Assembly (NCBI GenBank): GCA_038209965.1
Contig: JBBQXF010000055.1
Coordinates: 1 to 31,946, forward strand
Direction: 5' to 3'
Source of the DNA: JALONO01 sp038209965
GTDB taxonomy: Bacteria; Bacteroidota; Bacteroidia; Cytophagales; Thermoflexibacteraceae
Length of the DNA: 31,946 nt
The notes beneath the pieces were generated by a model. The model saw only the letters and a program-made list of their open reading frames with translations. It made no database searches and was not told the DNA's origin. The first letter of the stretch is position 1; each line of letters starts with the position of its first letter. The position numbers and the translations under genes are program-made. Positions 16,091 to 24,043 of the stretch are shown piece after piece.

Positions 16091-18679
16091 ATGCGAACAC
16101 TGTTACTTGCTTACTCACCGCGATCAATGGCCAAGGTGGCTTTAATGGTCTATTTGCTCCTGCCTGCCATCGGGTTGGCCGAGGGCACCCCTCAGATGCG
16201 CCCAGCTTACGCTGACGGTGGGTTTTTAATGTTGCTCCGCGACGACCCTACCTCGAACAATTTTGCCGCTTATGGCGCATCACCCCAACGAAGGATGAAT
16301 TTTCGGGTCAACAATGTTGCCGAGCGCGTATACATCGGTTTTGGCCGGTACAAGACCGTGAACATGGGCAGTGATGCCAATATTAGTGGGCCTAATGAAA
16401 CCTTGCCCGTTTCGGTAACTCGTGAATTGCGCTTTCGGATAGTGGATCCGTTGGGGGCAATAGTGCTGGCCGAGCAAAGAGTGCCGACCAGTGGCCTTGG
16501 TTTTATCGGGGACGAAAGCAATGCCGCCTACAACCGGAATGTGGCGGGCCCGGCCCAGTTGGTGGACACAATTGGTTATAATGCCCTCGTTTTTGTGCCT
16601 CTACTCACCGGTGATTACCGGATTGAGTTTGAGACCTACGATATTTCGGTGAGCCCTGCCGTGGTTACCGCTGACCGCAAGGCACTCTTGCAATTGTTTG
16701 ATTTAACGGTGGCCAGTGCGGTCGGGCGTTACACGGTCACTACCAGTGATGCCACCACTGGCCAAGTGACCGCCGTGGCTGACGCTGGAACTGGGGGGGC
16801 TGCCATTGCTGGACGTTTGTGGTCGCAGGCGTGGGGCCTTAACACAGGTAGCGGCGGGCAAGCCTACAATGGCCGGGCTTATCCCTACTCAACTGATGGC
16901 GTGGTGACCGAAATCAACTTTAACGGCATGCGACCGTTTGGATTTATTATCAGTTGCAACCGGGAGGGGATCAATACATTGCCCATTGCCCCTTCCGCCA
17001 ATTTTGTGACCAATCGCCGGTCGGTACCGCGCATACCGCTCATGCCCCCAGCACCCCTGCATGGTCCGCTATACCCCATTTTTTTGCAGAACCCCGATCC
17101 ACTTGTGTTCCCCTCGGGCACAGTGGGGTGCTTGAGCGCAGCCAATGTACGTCAGTGCAACCAAGGTTCGGCCTATTGTATCAATGTGACGGCCCAGGCC
17201 GATGGTGAGGTAGAGGTAGTTATTGATCTGAATGGTAATGGGGTTTTTGATCCGGCCACCGTCGATGTGCGGCTGACCGCGATTTTCAGCGTGCCGGGCG
17301 CGCCAACCACCCAATGTGTGCCTTGGAATGGCTTGAATGGCTTGGGCCAATCGATACCGGATGGTTCGTTGTCCATTGTCGTCAATTTTCAAGCGGGCCG
17401 CACCAACCTGCCACTGTACGATGTTGAAAATAACGCTAATGGTTTTTTGGTGCGTTTGGTGCGTCCACTGACCAATGCCTGTGGTGTGGCGGTGACCCCA
17501 CCGCGTCTGTACTGGGATGATACGAACGTGGTGGCTGGAACTCCTATTGATGGCCTGACCAATTTTGCCGGGTGCAATGCGGCACCCGCGCCGCCAGCTT
17601 TCCCCGCACCTATCCCTGCGGGCACGGTGGGCTGCCACCGCTGGACTGGTCGGGGCAACGTTGGTAGCGAAGAAACCGTGAATACTTGGTGGTTTGTGGC
17701 CGAAGCGCGCCTGACCATTCCGTTTTTCAATGACAACTCCCTCTTTGACATCGGGGCACTGTTTCCGGGCAGCGATCCCTGCACCTTTGTAAATGGGGAA
17801 AACGTGGAGATGGATGTATTTTTCAGCGATGGCAAGTATGATGTAACCGATTTGCGGTTCACCATTGTGCCCACCGCCCCTGGCTATTCTTTTGCCAACC
17901 CCACCACTGGTAATGTCGTGGTCATTGATGCAGCCGCTAATGCCACTAATGGCCCCGTGCTTATCAGCAGCACCCTCATTGGGGGAGTGCCGGCCAAGCG
18001 GAGGTTGCGCCTGCGCTATCGGGTGGTGGCCCCCGGCGCAGTCAATGATCTGGGCTATCAACTTACTATCTCCACCAATGCTTGCGGTAGTGCGCAAACC
18101 AGCCAAGCCAGTGTGCTGTGCAGCGTGCTGCTGCCCATTGAGTTGGTCGGTTTTGGCGGCCGGAGCACCGAGCCCTTGGCCAATCTCTTGCAGTGGCAAA
18201 CGGCTTCTGAGCACAACAACCGGGGTTTTTGGGTGCAGCGGAGCATGGATGGACAGCGTTTTACCGATGTGGCTTTCGTAGCGGGCGCGGGCAACAACCA
18301 AGGATTGCTCCACTACCAGTTCACCGATGAGTTGACCGAGCCGTTCACCTATTATTATCGCTTGCGCCAAGAGGATTTTGATGGCCAAACCAGTTATTCC
18401 AAAGTGATCATCATTTCCTCCGGTGTGCCCAGTGAGCCGATGGTCGTGCATTTTGACCGCGAAACGGGACAATTGGGCATAAAGTCCCAGTTTAGGACAA
18501 GTGGCCAATTGACCATTCAAGTGTATACGCTGCTTGGCGTGGTGGTGGGCCGGCACGTGGCCCAAATGCCGGCCGGTGCGCAATACTTGTCCACTCCGTT
18601 TTCCTTGGCCCCCGGGGCCTACATTGTTGAGGTAAGGCGGGCAACTGGCGAAGTCCAGCGACAGAAAGTGGTCTATTAG
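16091..18679 (+). CDS. Large secreted protein with C-terminal T9SS-type sorting domain
   Basis: The 862-residue product starts at 16091 (MRTLLLAYSPRS); an upstream in-frame ATG at 16064 is less likely, and a third Met (MAKVALMVYLLLPAIG) may also serve. A signal peptide ends near the GLAEG segment. The middle is beta-rich and Cys-containing, with no enzyme motif. Its pieces PLYDVENNANGFLVRLVRP, LYWDDTNV and GCHRW...NTWWF are of a type I associate with gliding/T9SS surface proteins, where they flank adhesin-like domains. The region LQWQTASEHNNRGFWVQRS and the final LGIKSQFRTSGQLTIQVY ... GAYIVEVRRATGEVQ form the C-terminal cargo domain that directs export through T9SS and cell-surface attachment. 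A perfect hairpin terminator follows. The role is unknown, perhaps adhesion or binding. Confidence 0.82.
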   Translation: MRTLLLAYSPRSMAKVALMVYLLLPAIGLAEGTPQMRPAYADGGFLMLLRDDPTSNNFAAYGASPQRRMNFRVNNVAERVYIGFGRYKTVNMGSDANISGPNETLPVSVTRELRFRIVDPLGAIVLAEQRVPTSGLGFIGDESNAAYNRNVAGPAQLVDTIGYNALVFVPLLTGDYRIEFETYDISVSPAVVTADRKALLQLFDLTVASAVGRYTVTTSDATTGQVTAVADAGTGGAAIAGRLWSQAWGLNTGSGGQAYNGRAYPYSTDGVVTEINFNGMRPFGFIISCNREGINTLPIAPSANFVTNRRSVPRIPLMPPAPLHGPLYPIFLQNPDPLVFPSGTVGCLSAANVRQCNQGSAYCINVTAQADGEVEVVIDLNGNGVFDPATVDVRLTAIFSVPGAPTTQCVPWNGLNGLGQSIPDGSLSIVVNFQAGRTNLPLYDVENNANGFLVRLVRPLTNACGVAVTPPRLYWDDTNVVAGTPIDGLTNFAGCNAAPAPPAFPAPIPAGTVGCHRWTGRGNVGSEETVNTWWFVAEARLTIPFFNDNSLFDIGALFPGSDPCTFVNGENVEMDVFFSDGKYDVTDLRFTIVPTAPGYSFANPTTGNVVVIDAAANATNGPVLISSTLIGGVPAKRRLRLRYRVVAPGAVNDLGYQLTISTNACGSAQTSQASVLCSVLLPIELVGFGGRSTEPLANLLQWQTASEHNNRGFWVQRSMDGQRFTDVAFVAGAGNNQGLLHYQFTDELTEPFTYYYRLRQEDFDGQTSYSKVIIISSGVPSEPMVVHFDRETGQLGIKSQFRTSGQLTIQVYTLLGVVVGRHVAQMPAGAQYLSTPFSLAPGAYIVEVRRATGEVQRQKVVY

Positions 18680-18707
18680 TCCTACGATATTGCTTGGCAA
18701 ACCCACC

Positions 18708-18744
18708 AATAAAAACCGCCCGATAAATTGGAGCGGTTTTTATT
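18708..18744 (+). terminator. Rho-independent terminator after the T9SS protein gene
   Basis: A perfect 12-bp stem (AATAAAAACCGC at 18708-18719 with GCGGTTTTTATT at 18733-18744) encloses a 13-nt loop, and the T-rich arm works as the tail. The A-rich left arm could also terminate minus-strand transcription. Confidence 0.85.
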
Positions 18745-18990
18745 GTTATTGGGTATACACCGATCAAGGCTATCCTTTCGTTCTGGACACGCCTTTACTT
18801 TGCGGCGGCAGCAAACATTGTTTTGCTACAATCCGTCTTATTGGTAGTACTCTGCCAAAATAGCGAGGTGGTTGCGTTGGGAGAAATAGCTTTTAACGGC
18901 TTTTCTTATTTTTTATCTGCGCACCACCAGTACACAAAAAGTAAGGCAAAAAATCCTTATTTAAAATTAGTCTAAATAAGTTTTTGATAA

Positions 18991-18998
18991 TAAGTTTG
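18991..18998 (+). promoter_or_regulatory. Bacteroidota -7 element ahead of the TonB-dependent receptor
   Basis: TAAGTTTG matches TAnnTTTG exactly and lies 22-29 bp before the start codon at 19020. The -33 position shows only TTAG-like sequence at the expected distance, so the match is partial. No Fur-like operator was identified. Confidence 0.45.
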
Positions 18999-19019
18999 TG
19001 CTCCCCAATTCTAACCAGT

Positions 19020-21122
19020 ATGAAAACGGTCTGTTTTTTTACCATCTTTTTAGGATTTCAGTTTTCGGCCTTGGCCCAGTTTCAGAAACCGTTGGACAGT
19101 TTAAAAGCCAAGAACCTAGATGAAGTAGTGGTGACAGCCACCCGGACCGAGCGGCAGGTAAGCACTTTGCCGTTGCCGGTAACTGTGGTGGGGCAGTTGC
19201 AGATCCGCAACATGGGTTCACTGCGGCTCAATGACGTACTGGCCGAACAGACGGGCTTGGTAGTGGTGCCCCAAGTGAACGGATTTGGGAACGGGATTCA
19301 AGTGCAAGGTTTTAATCCCGACTATACCCTGATCTTGGTGGATGGCGAGCCGCTGGTGGGCCGCTCGGCGGGCGTGCTCGAGCTCACCCGCTTGGCAGTG
19401 GGCAACATCAAGAAAATTGAAATTGTCAAGGGGCCTTCTTCCAGCATCTACGGCTCCGAGGCTTTGGCCGGCGTGATCAACATCATCACCCAAAACCCGG
19501 AAGGTTTCCGGGGCTCACTCCAAAGCCGCTATGGAACCAACCAAACGCTCGATCTGTCGGGTGATTTCAACTTAAAAAAAGAGAAACTGGGCCTCTATCT
19601 TTTTGCCAACCGGTATCAAACTGGCGGCTACGATCTCACCCCCAATACTTTTGGCAATACTGTTGACCCGTTCAACAATTATACCCTGAACAGCAAACTT
19701 ACCTACGATATTTCGGCCAAGGCCCGCTTCACCATTTCGGGGCGATATTTTGCCGAGCAACAGACCAACAGCTATGATGCGGGCATTACGGGCAGCCCGA
19801 CCCCGGTCGTGGGTCGCGGGCAAGTGAGCGACTGGAACCTGAACCCCGTGCTGTCGTACCGCTTTTCGCCCAAATTGAAACTGACCACCCGCTATTATGC
19901 CACGCACTATGGCGCATCTTCCAAATGGCAATATGCCACCGATGGCCGGCCGTATGATTCCACTACCTTTCGGCAAACGTTCAACCGCCCCGAAGCAGTG
20001 CTTGAATATTACATCAATGACAAAAACATCATAACGCTTGGGGCCGGCCACATCAATGAGTCGGTGGAAGCCTCCCGCTACACGGAACGCAAGTCATTTG
20101 CATCCAATTACGTCTTTTTCCAGTACGAATGGCAAGCTTTGAAACGATTGAACCTGATTGCGGGTGGGCGCTACGATGCCCACTCGCAATACCAATCGCA
20201 ATTTAGTCCCAAGCTCTCCACCCAGTATGACCTGACCAAATGGCTGGCCTTGCGCGGATCGCTGGGAGTGGGCTTCAAAGCCCCGGATTTTCGCCAGTTG
20301 TACCTCAATTTCAACAATGCAGTAGCGGGTTACACCGTTTACGGTTCGCAGGAAATCTCGGCCAATATCGAGCGGTTGCAGCGGGAGGGCCAGATTTTGC
20401 AGTTGCTATTTCCCATTTCAGCCTTTGGCGACCTGCGCGCCGAAAGTTCAGTGGCCTATAATTTCGGGATCAAGCTGACCCCGCGCGAAAACCTCCGGGC
20501 CAGCGTCAACGTTTTCCACAATGAAGTACGCGACTTGATCGAGTTCCAGCCCGTGGCCATGCGCCGGAATGGGCAATTGGTGTATAGCTATTTCAATCTC
20601 AATCAAGTGTTTACCCAAGGCGTTGAAGTAGAAGGCAGTTGGGCTTTTCAGCGGCATTTCACCCTCTCGGGCGGGTACCAATTCTTGCTGGCCAAGGATC
20701 GGGCCGCGATCAACAACATTCGGGCCGGCAATGTGTTTGCTCGGGATCCCAACACCTTGGTCACTCAAAGGGTTCAATTGGCCGATTACGGTGGTTTGTT
20801 CAATCGATCCAAGCACACGGCAAACCTCAAACTGTTTTACGAAAATCCTGACAAGGGCATTTCGGCCAGCCTCCGGGGCATCTACCGGGGCCGGTTTGGC
20901 TTCGCCGACCTCAACGGCAACCAAATCCTGGATGCCGACAGTGAATATGTCAAAGGATTTGTTACTTGGAACGTTTCATTGGCCAAAACTTTTAGTCACT
21001 TGATCCGGGTGCAAGTTGGGGTTGACAACTTGTTGGGCTACACCGATGCCGCCCACATTCCCAATTTGCCGGGTCGCTTGGTCTGGGGCAGCGTAGCGCT
21101 CACCCTGGGCGAAAAACCTTGA
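19020..21122 (+). CDS. TonB-dependent outer membrane receptor, probable heme or siderophore/haem-type transporter (HmuR-like context)
   Basis: The 700-residue product starts MKTVCFFTIFLGFQFSALA (signal peptide; start chosen at 19020 rather than the upstream ATG at 18984), followed by a TonB-box-like LDEVVVTATRTER, a plug domain (RLNDVLAEQTGLVV, GFNPDYTLILVDGEPLVGR, VKGPSSSIYGSEALAGVIN) and a 22-strand type beta barrel to the C-terminal LVWGSVALTLGEKP. Energy comes from TonB/ExbBD. The gene for a HmuY-like lipoprotein follows 70 bp later, which suggests an HmuR/HmuY-style haem uptake pair. The FRAP/NPDL-type haem ligand region reads FKAPDFRQLYL and FGDLRAESS, so the classical residues are partly altered and the ligand is uncertain. 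No N-terminal CarboxypepD repeat is present, so it is not a SusC type. Confidence 0.9.
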   Translation: MKTVCFFTIFLGFQFSALAQFQKPLDSLKAKNLDEVVVTATRTERQVSTLPLPVTVVGQLQIRNMGSLRLNDVLAEQTGLVVVPQVNGFGNGIQVQGFNPDYTLILVDGEPLVGRSAGVLELTRLAVGNIKKIEIVKGPSSSIYGSEALAGVINIITQNPEGFRGSLQSRYGTNQTLDLSGDFNLKKEKLGLYLFANRYQTGGYDLTPNTFGNTVDPFNNYTLNSKLTYDISAKARFTISGRYFAEQQTNSYDAGITGSPTPVVGRGQVSDWNLNPVLSYRFSPKLKLTTRYYATHYGASSKWQYATDGRPYDSTTFRQTFNRPEAVLEYYINDKNIITLGAGHINESVEASRYTERKSFASNYVFFQYEWQALKRLNLIAGGRYDAHSQYQSQFSPKLSTQYDLTKWLALRGSLGVGFKAPDFRQLYLNFNNAVAGYTVYGSQEISANIERLQREGQILQLLFPISAFGDLRAESSVAYNFGIKLTPRENLRASVNVFHNEVRDLIEFQPVAMRRNGQLVYSYFNLNQVFTQGVEVEGSWAFQRHFTLSGGYQFLLAKDRAAINNIRAGNVFARDPNTLVTQRVQLADYGGLFNRSKHTANLKLFYENPDKGISASLRGIYRGRFGFADLNGNQILDADSEYVKGFVTWNVSLAKTFSHLIRVQVGVDNLLGYTDAAHIPNLPGRLVWGSVALTLGEKP

Positions 21123-21192
21123 TCCAGCGTCCCTCACGGGATGCCCTCAAGTTGAATATTTAGTCGTTTTTTTTACTCAAATGTTTATTATC

Positions 21193-21825
21193 ATGTTCAA
21201 TAAATTTCTTTCATTCAACTATTTAATGGTGTTGCTCTTGGCTTTGGCCGCTTGCAAAACAACCAGTAATCCCGAACCGGTCGTATTACAGGCCACCATC
21301 ATCCGCGATCTGGCCGCCGACCCGACGACCATCGATCCAGCGACCGGGCCCCGGCCGGGTACGGGCAAGTTCACGTTCTTCAACTTGCGCACGGGCCTAG
21401 TAGTGCCCAACACCGATTCATTGACCACCAACTGGGATCTCGGTTTCCGGGGCACGACCATCATTGTCAACGGTGGGACTGGCCGGCGCGGCAATGCGGG
21501 GGTGATCGTCCGCCAGGGCCTCTTCGATGAGGTACTGGAAGCGCCCGAGAGCGGTTTTGCCCAAGACAATCCCCCCACTGGTTTTGCGATCCCCAATACG
21601 GCGGGCAATGGCTGGTACAACTACGATGCCCCCCGCAACCTGATCACGCCGATTGCGGGCCGGGTGTTCATCATTCGCACGGCGGACAGCCGCTTTGCCA
21701 AATTGGAGATTTTGAGCTATTACCGGGGTGCGCCTGCCGTGCTGGATGCCAACAGTGCCAGCCGGTTTTTCACTTTCCGTTATGTGTTTCAGGCCGATGG
21801 CAGCCGGATCGTCAGTTCCAAATAG
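21193..21825 (+). CDS. HmuY-family lipoprotein, probable haem-binding surface protein
   Basis: HmuY proteins take haem from host or environmental haemoproteins and hand it to the HmuR receptor. The 210-residue product starts at 21193 (MFNKFLSF; an ATG at 21181 adds four residues), has a hydrophobic signal and lipobox LLALAACKTTS (Cys acylation site), and a beta-rich domain with the family pattern NWDLGFRGTTIIVNGGT, NGWYNYDAP, ITPIAGRVFIIRTADSRFA, LEILSYYRG and RFFTFRYVFQADGS. The gene is 70 bp behind the TonB-dependent receptor and is closed by a strong terminator. The haem-ligating histidines of HmuY are not evident to me, so binding is inferred from family and context. Confidence 0.85.
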   Translation: MFNKFLSFNYLMVLLLALAACKTTSNPEPVVLQATIIRDLAADPTTIDPATGPRPGTGKFTFFNLRTGLVVPNTDSLTTNWDLGFRGTTIIVNGGTGRRGNAGVIVRQGLFDEVLEAPESGFAQDNPPTGFAIPNTAGNGWYNYDAPRNLITPIAGRVFIIRTADSRFAKLEILSYYRGAPAVLDANSASRFFTFRYVFQADGSRIVSSK

Positions 21826-21846
21826 GTTTTTGGATCTCAACTTAGG

Positions 21847-21882
21847 AGCCTCCCGAAGAGAAATTTTCGGGAGGCTTTTTTT
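21847..21882 (+). terminator. Rho-independent terminator closing the receptor/HmuY operon
   Basis: An 11-bp perfect stem (AGCCTCCCGAA at 21847-21857 with TTCGGGAGGCT at 21866-21876), an 8-nt loop and a run of seven T (21876-21882). It follows the HmuY stop codon by 21 bp. Confidence 0.92.
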
Positions 21883-22014
21883 GCGATTGGGGCCGCCGAA
21901 CTGGCGGTGATCGCGCCCCGGCAAAATTGACTTTATGATCAAAAAAAGTAAATAATTGCCAATCAAAGAAATAAATCCAGTTGATCCCAAACCACTGAAC
22001 GCTCGGCCTGGCCC

Positions 22015-23742
22015 TTATTTTTTGTTCAATAACCAAGCTCCCTGGCCCTCGGCGGCCAGAATGCCCGCTTGAGCCGAGGCCAGCAGGGTGTCATTGCTCA
22101 GCAACTGGCAGGCAATGGTTTGCAAGACCGCAAAATCGCCCGTGCGGCGGATAATGAGTGCATTATCGGCAGGTTCAAAAATAAACCCAAATGGTTCGGC
22201 TTGGCGATACGCAAAAACTTTTGGCCCCTTTATCCTTTCGGGCGAAACTTGCAAAAGATTGCCCGATTTGGGGATCGTGGCCCACGCTGTTTGCAGGTGG
22301 TGGCCATTGGCAGTGGTCGCCCGCCAAGTCACCAAAGCCACGGGGCCATTGGTCAACAGGGAATGGATGGGGTAGGGGCTGCGCAAGCTGGAGATATTTT
22401 TGCCCGAATGATAAAATAGATAAGATTGCCCGCCGGCTTGTTGCCACAGTGCCCCGTGGGGATAGGCCGCCCCGAAGGTAAGGCCCTTGTCAAAAACATT
22501 TACCTGTTCCACCCGGATATACGTTTGGTTGATTTCGTCAAGGTGGGCGTATTTGAGCAGCGAGTCCTCCACAATCACCAAGATGTTCTTGAATTGGGCG
22601 CACCGGGCATTGGGCCCCACGCGCAAATTATCTAGGCGAATAAATTGTTGATGATCAGCCTGATAAGCAAATATTTCGTGGCCCCGGCGAAGTATGGTAC
22701 GCAGCTCACCAATAGATACATCGTCCCAATCGGTGGCCGCAAATTCGTGGAGTAGCTTCACGTGGCCGGGCTGGCCCACGTCATATACATAGAAAGCGCG
22801 GTTGGATTTGAGGAGCAATCGCGGGCCGGCCACTACCAAATCCAGCAAGGTTTCTCCCGGTTGGGCCGCCCAAAATTGTTTGGTGATCAACTCGCCCGGC
22901 ACAGTAACTATGTTGGTCGGGGTAGGGGAGGGGCTGGCCTGCACCCGATCCAAGGCCAATAGTTGGCGTTGGCCGCCCATAAAAAGATCCGTGAACTGGT
23001 TGATCAGCAATGGGTCGGTCACCGGCACGTAGCATTTGGGCGCAATCAAGTGCGCATCGGGCGCAAATATCGGCAACCGGTGGATCATCCGATCGGCCAA
23101 ACCTTGGTGCTGCGGGTGAGTGCCCTTGAACGGGTGCACGAAAGTCAATAAGTTGAACACCAGCACGGCAAAGGCGAAATAATCGCTGGCCGGGGAAATT
23201 GGTCCCGGATACAGCTCATCGCGGATCTCGTCCAGCAGCGTGCCCGAGTGCGGGGTGGCTGGGGTGCCATACGCATCCACATCGATCAGTTTTAGGTGGC
23301 CGGATAAATCGAACTGCACATTGAGTCCGCTCAGATCGCCAATGAGGATGGCCGATTGGTGGGCCAATTGGATGGCCTCGCGCAATTGATGGATGAGCGG
23401 TAACTTAAAAGCTTCATCCAATCGTTTTTTTTGACAAAACTGAACACTGAACAGGTTGGAAATCGGCCAATATGCCTTGGGCAATTCGGCCATGACAAAT
23501 CCAATGATCCGCCCATCGGCCCAGATCAGTTCTTCGGGCCGAACAAACACCCGATCGGGCAGGAATTGCAATGCCAGCAACTTTTCGGGGGAAAGGGCCT
23601 TGGCTGGGTCATGGTAAACCTTGGCCACTTTCCCGGGCAGTTCCGGCAAGGCCAAGATGCGCCCTTCGCCACCCCGGTTGATTTCCAAGGCCGGATCCAA
23701 TCGCAGCGACTTCCCCGAGGTAGTGACAAATGTTGGTGCCAA
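22015..23742 (-). CDS. YegI-like protein kinase with C-terminal propeller-like region
   Basis: Residues about 15-230 form a Hanks-type kinase domain of the YegI/TerY-associated branch: a glycine loop GGEGRI (24-29), a likely ATP Lys at 41 (AKVYHDP), a catalytic loop LIGDLSGLNVQ (Asp136, Asn141) in place of HRD, DVD (154-156) in place of DFG, and SDYFAFAVLVFNLLT with Asp187. Bacterial members often sit with vWA and PP2C genes; here none is adjacent. The C-terminal about 330 residues (e.g. LLDLVVAGPRLLLKSNRAFYV, FKNILVIVEDSLLKYAHLD) show repeating short strands with a propeller-like rhythm but no recognised family. There is no membrane helix or signal, so it should be cytosolic. Start 23742 gives the usual short lead before the glycine loop. 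The substrate is unknown. Confidence 0.75.
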   Translation of the reverse strand: MAPTFVTTSGKSLRLDPALEINRGGEGRILALPELPGKVAKVYHDPAKALSPEKLLALQFLPDRVFVRPEELIWADGRIIGFVMAELPKAYWPISNLFSVQFCQKKRLDEAFKLPLIHQLREAIQLAHQSAILIGDLSGLNVQFDLSGHLKLIDVDAYGTPATPHSGTLLDEIRDELYPGPISPASDYFAFAVLVFNLLTFVHPFKGTHPQHQGLADRMIHRLPIFAPDAHLIAPKCYVPVTDPLLINQFTDLFMGGQRQLLALDRVQASPSPTPTNIVTVPGELITKQFWAAQPGETLLDLVVAGPRLLLKSNRAFYVYDVGQPGHVKLLHEFAATDWDDVSIGELRTILRRGHEIFAYQADHQQFIRLDNLRVGPNARCAQFKNILVIVEDSLLKYAHLDEINQTYIRVEQVNVFDKGLTFGAAYPHGALWQQAGGQSYLFYHSGKNISSLRSPYPIHSLLTNGPVALVTWRATTANGHHLQTAWATIPKSGNLLQVSPERIKGPKVFAYRQAEPFGFIFEPADNALIIRRTGDFAVLQTIACQLLSNDTLLASAQAGILAAEGQGAWLLNKK

Positions 23743-24043
23743 TAATTTGCGACTAGGATAAAGTAATGGAATTGGGTAACTGGGTTTAGTTGATTGATTT
23801 TCAGTTATTTGTATTTCCAGTTAGTGGACAATCAATTTTAGTTGGGTAAAGACCTGGTCGAACCAAGATTGATTGGCCACGCAAAATAGGGAAAATCGCG
23901 AAAGCACGGCCAATGTAAGCCAAGATTGTTCCGTTGATGGGAAAGTTGGGTGAAGGGAGGGTCAGCCAAATGCGGAAAACATTTGAACGGTTTTTGACCA
24001 GTGCACAGTGGTTCTTCGGAACTGAATTGGTTATCTTTCAGCC

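Larger units (their letters stand above)
18680..19019. other. Intergenic region with terminator and receptor promoter
   Basis: About 340 bases hold the terminator of the T9SS gene at 18708-18744 and, near the receptor start, a TAAGTTTG element (18991-18998). The middle part shows no gene-like open frame or motif. Confidence 0.5.

Noticed and set aside
17069..18709. Antisense open frame of 546 codons opposite the T9SS protein gene
   Set aside because: It has no family motif or signal peptide, and its composition follows from codon bias of the sense gene, which has clear domains.
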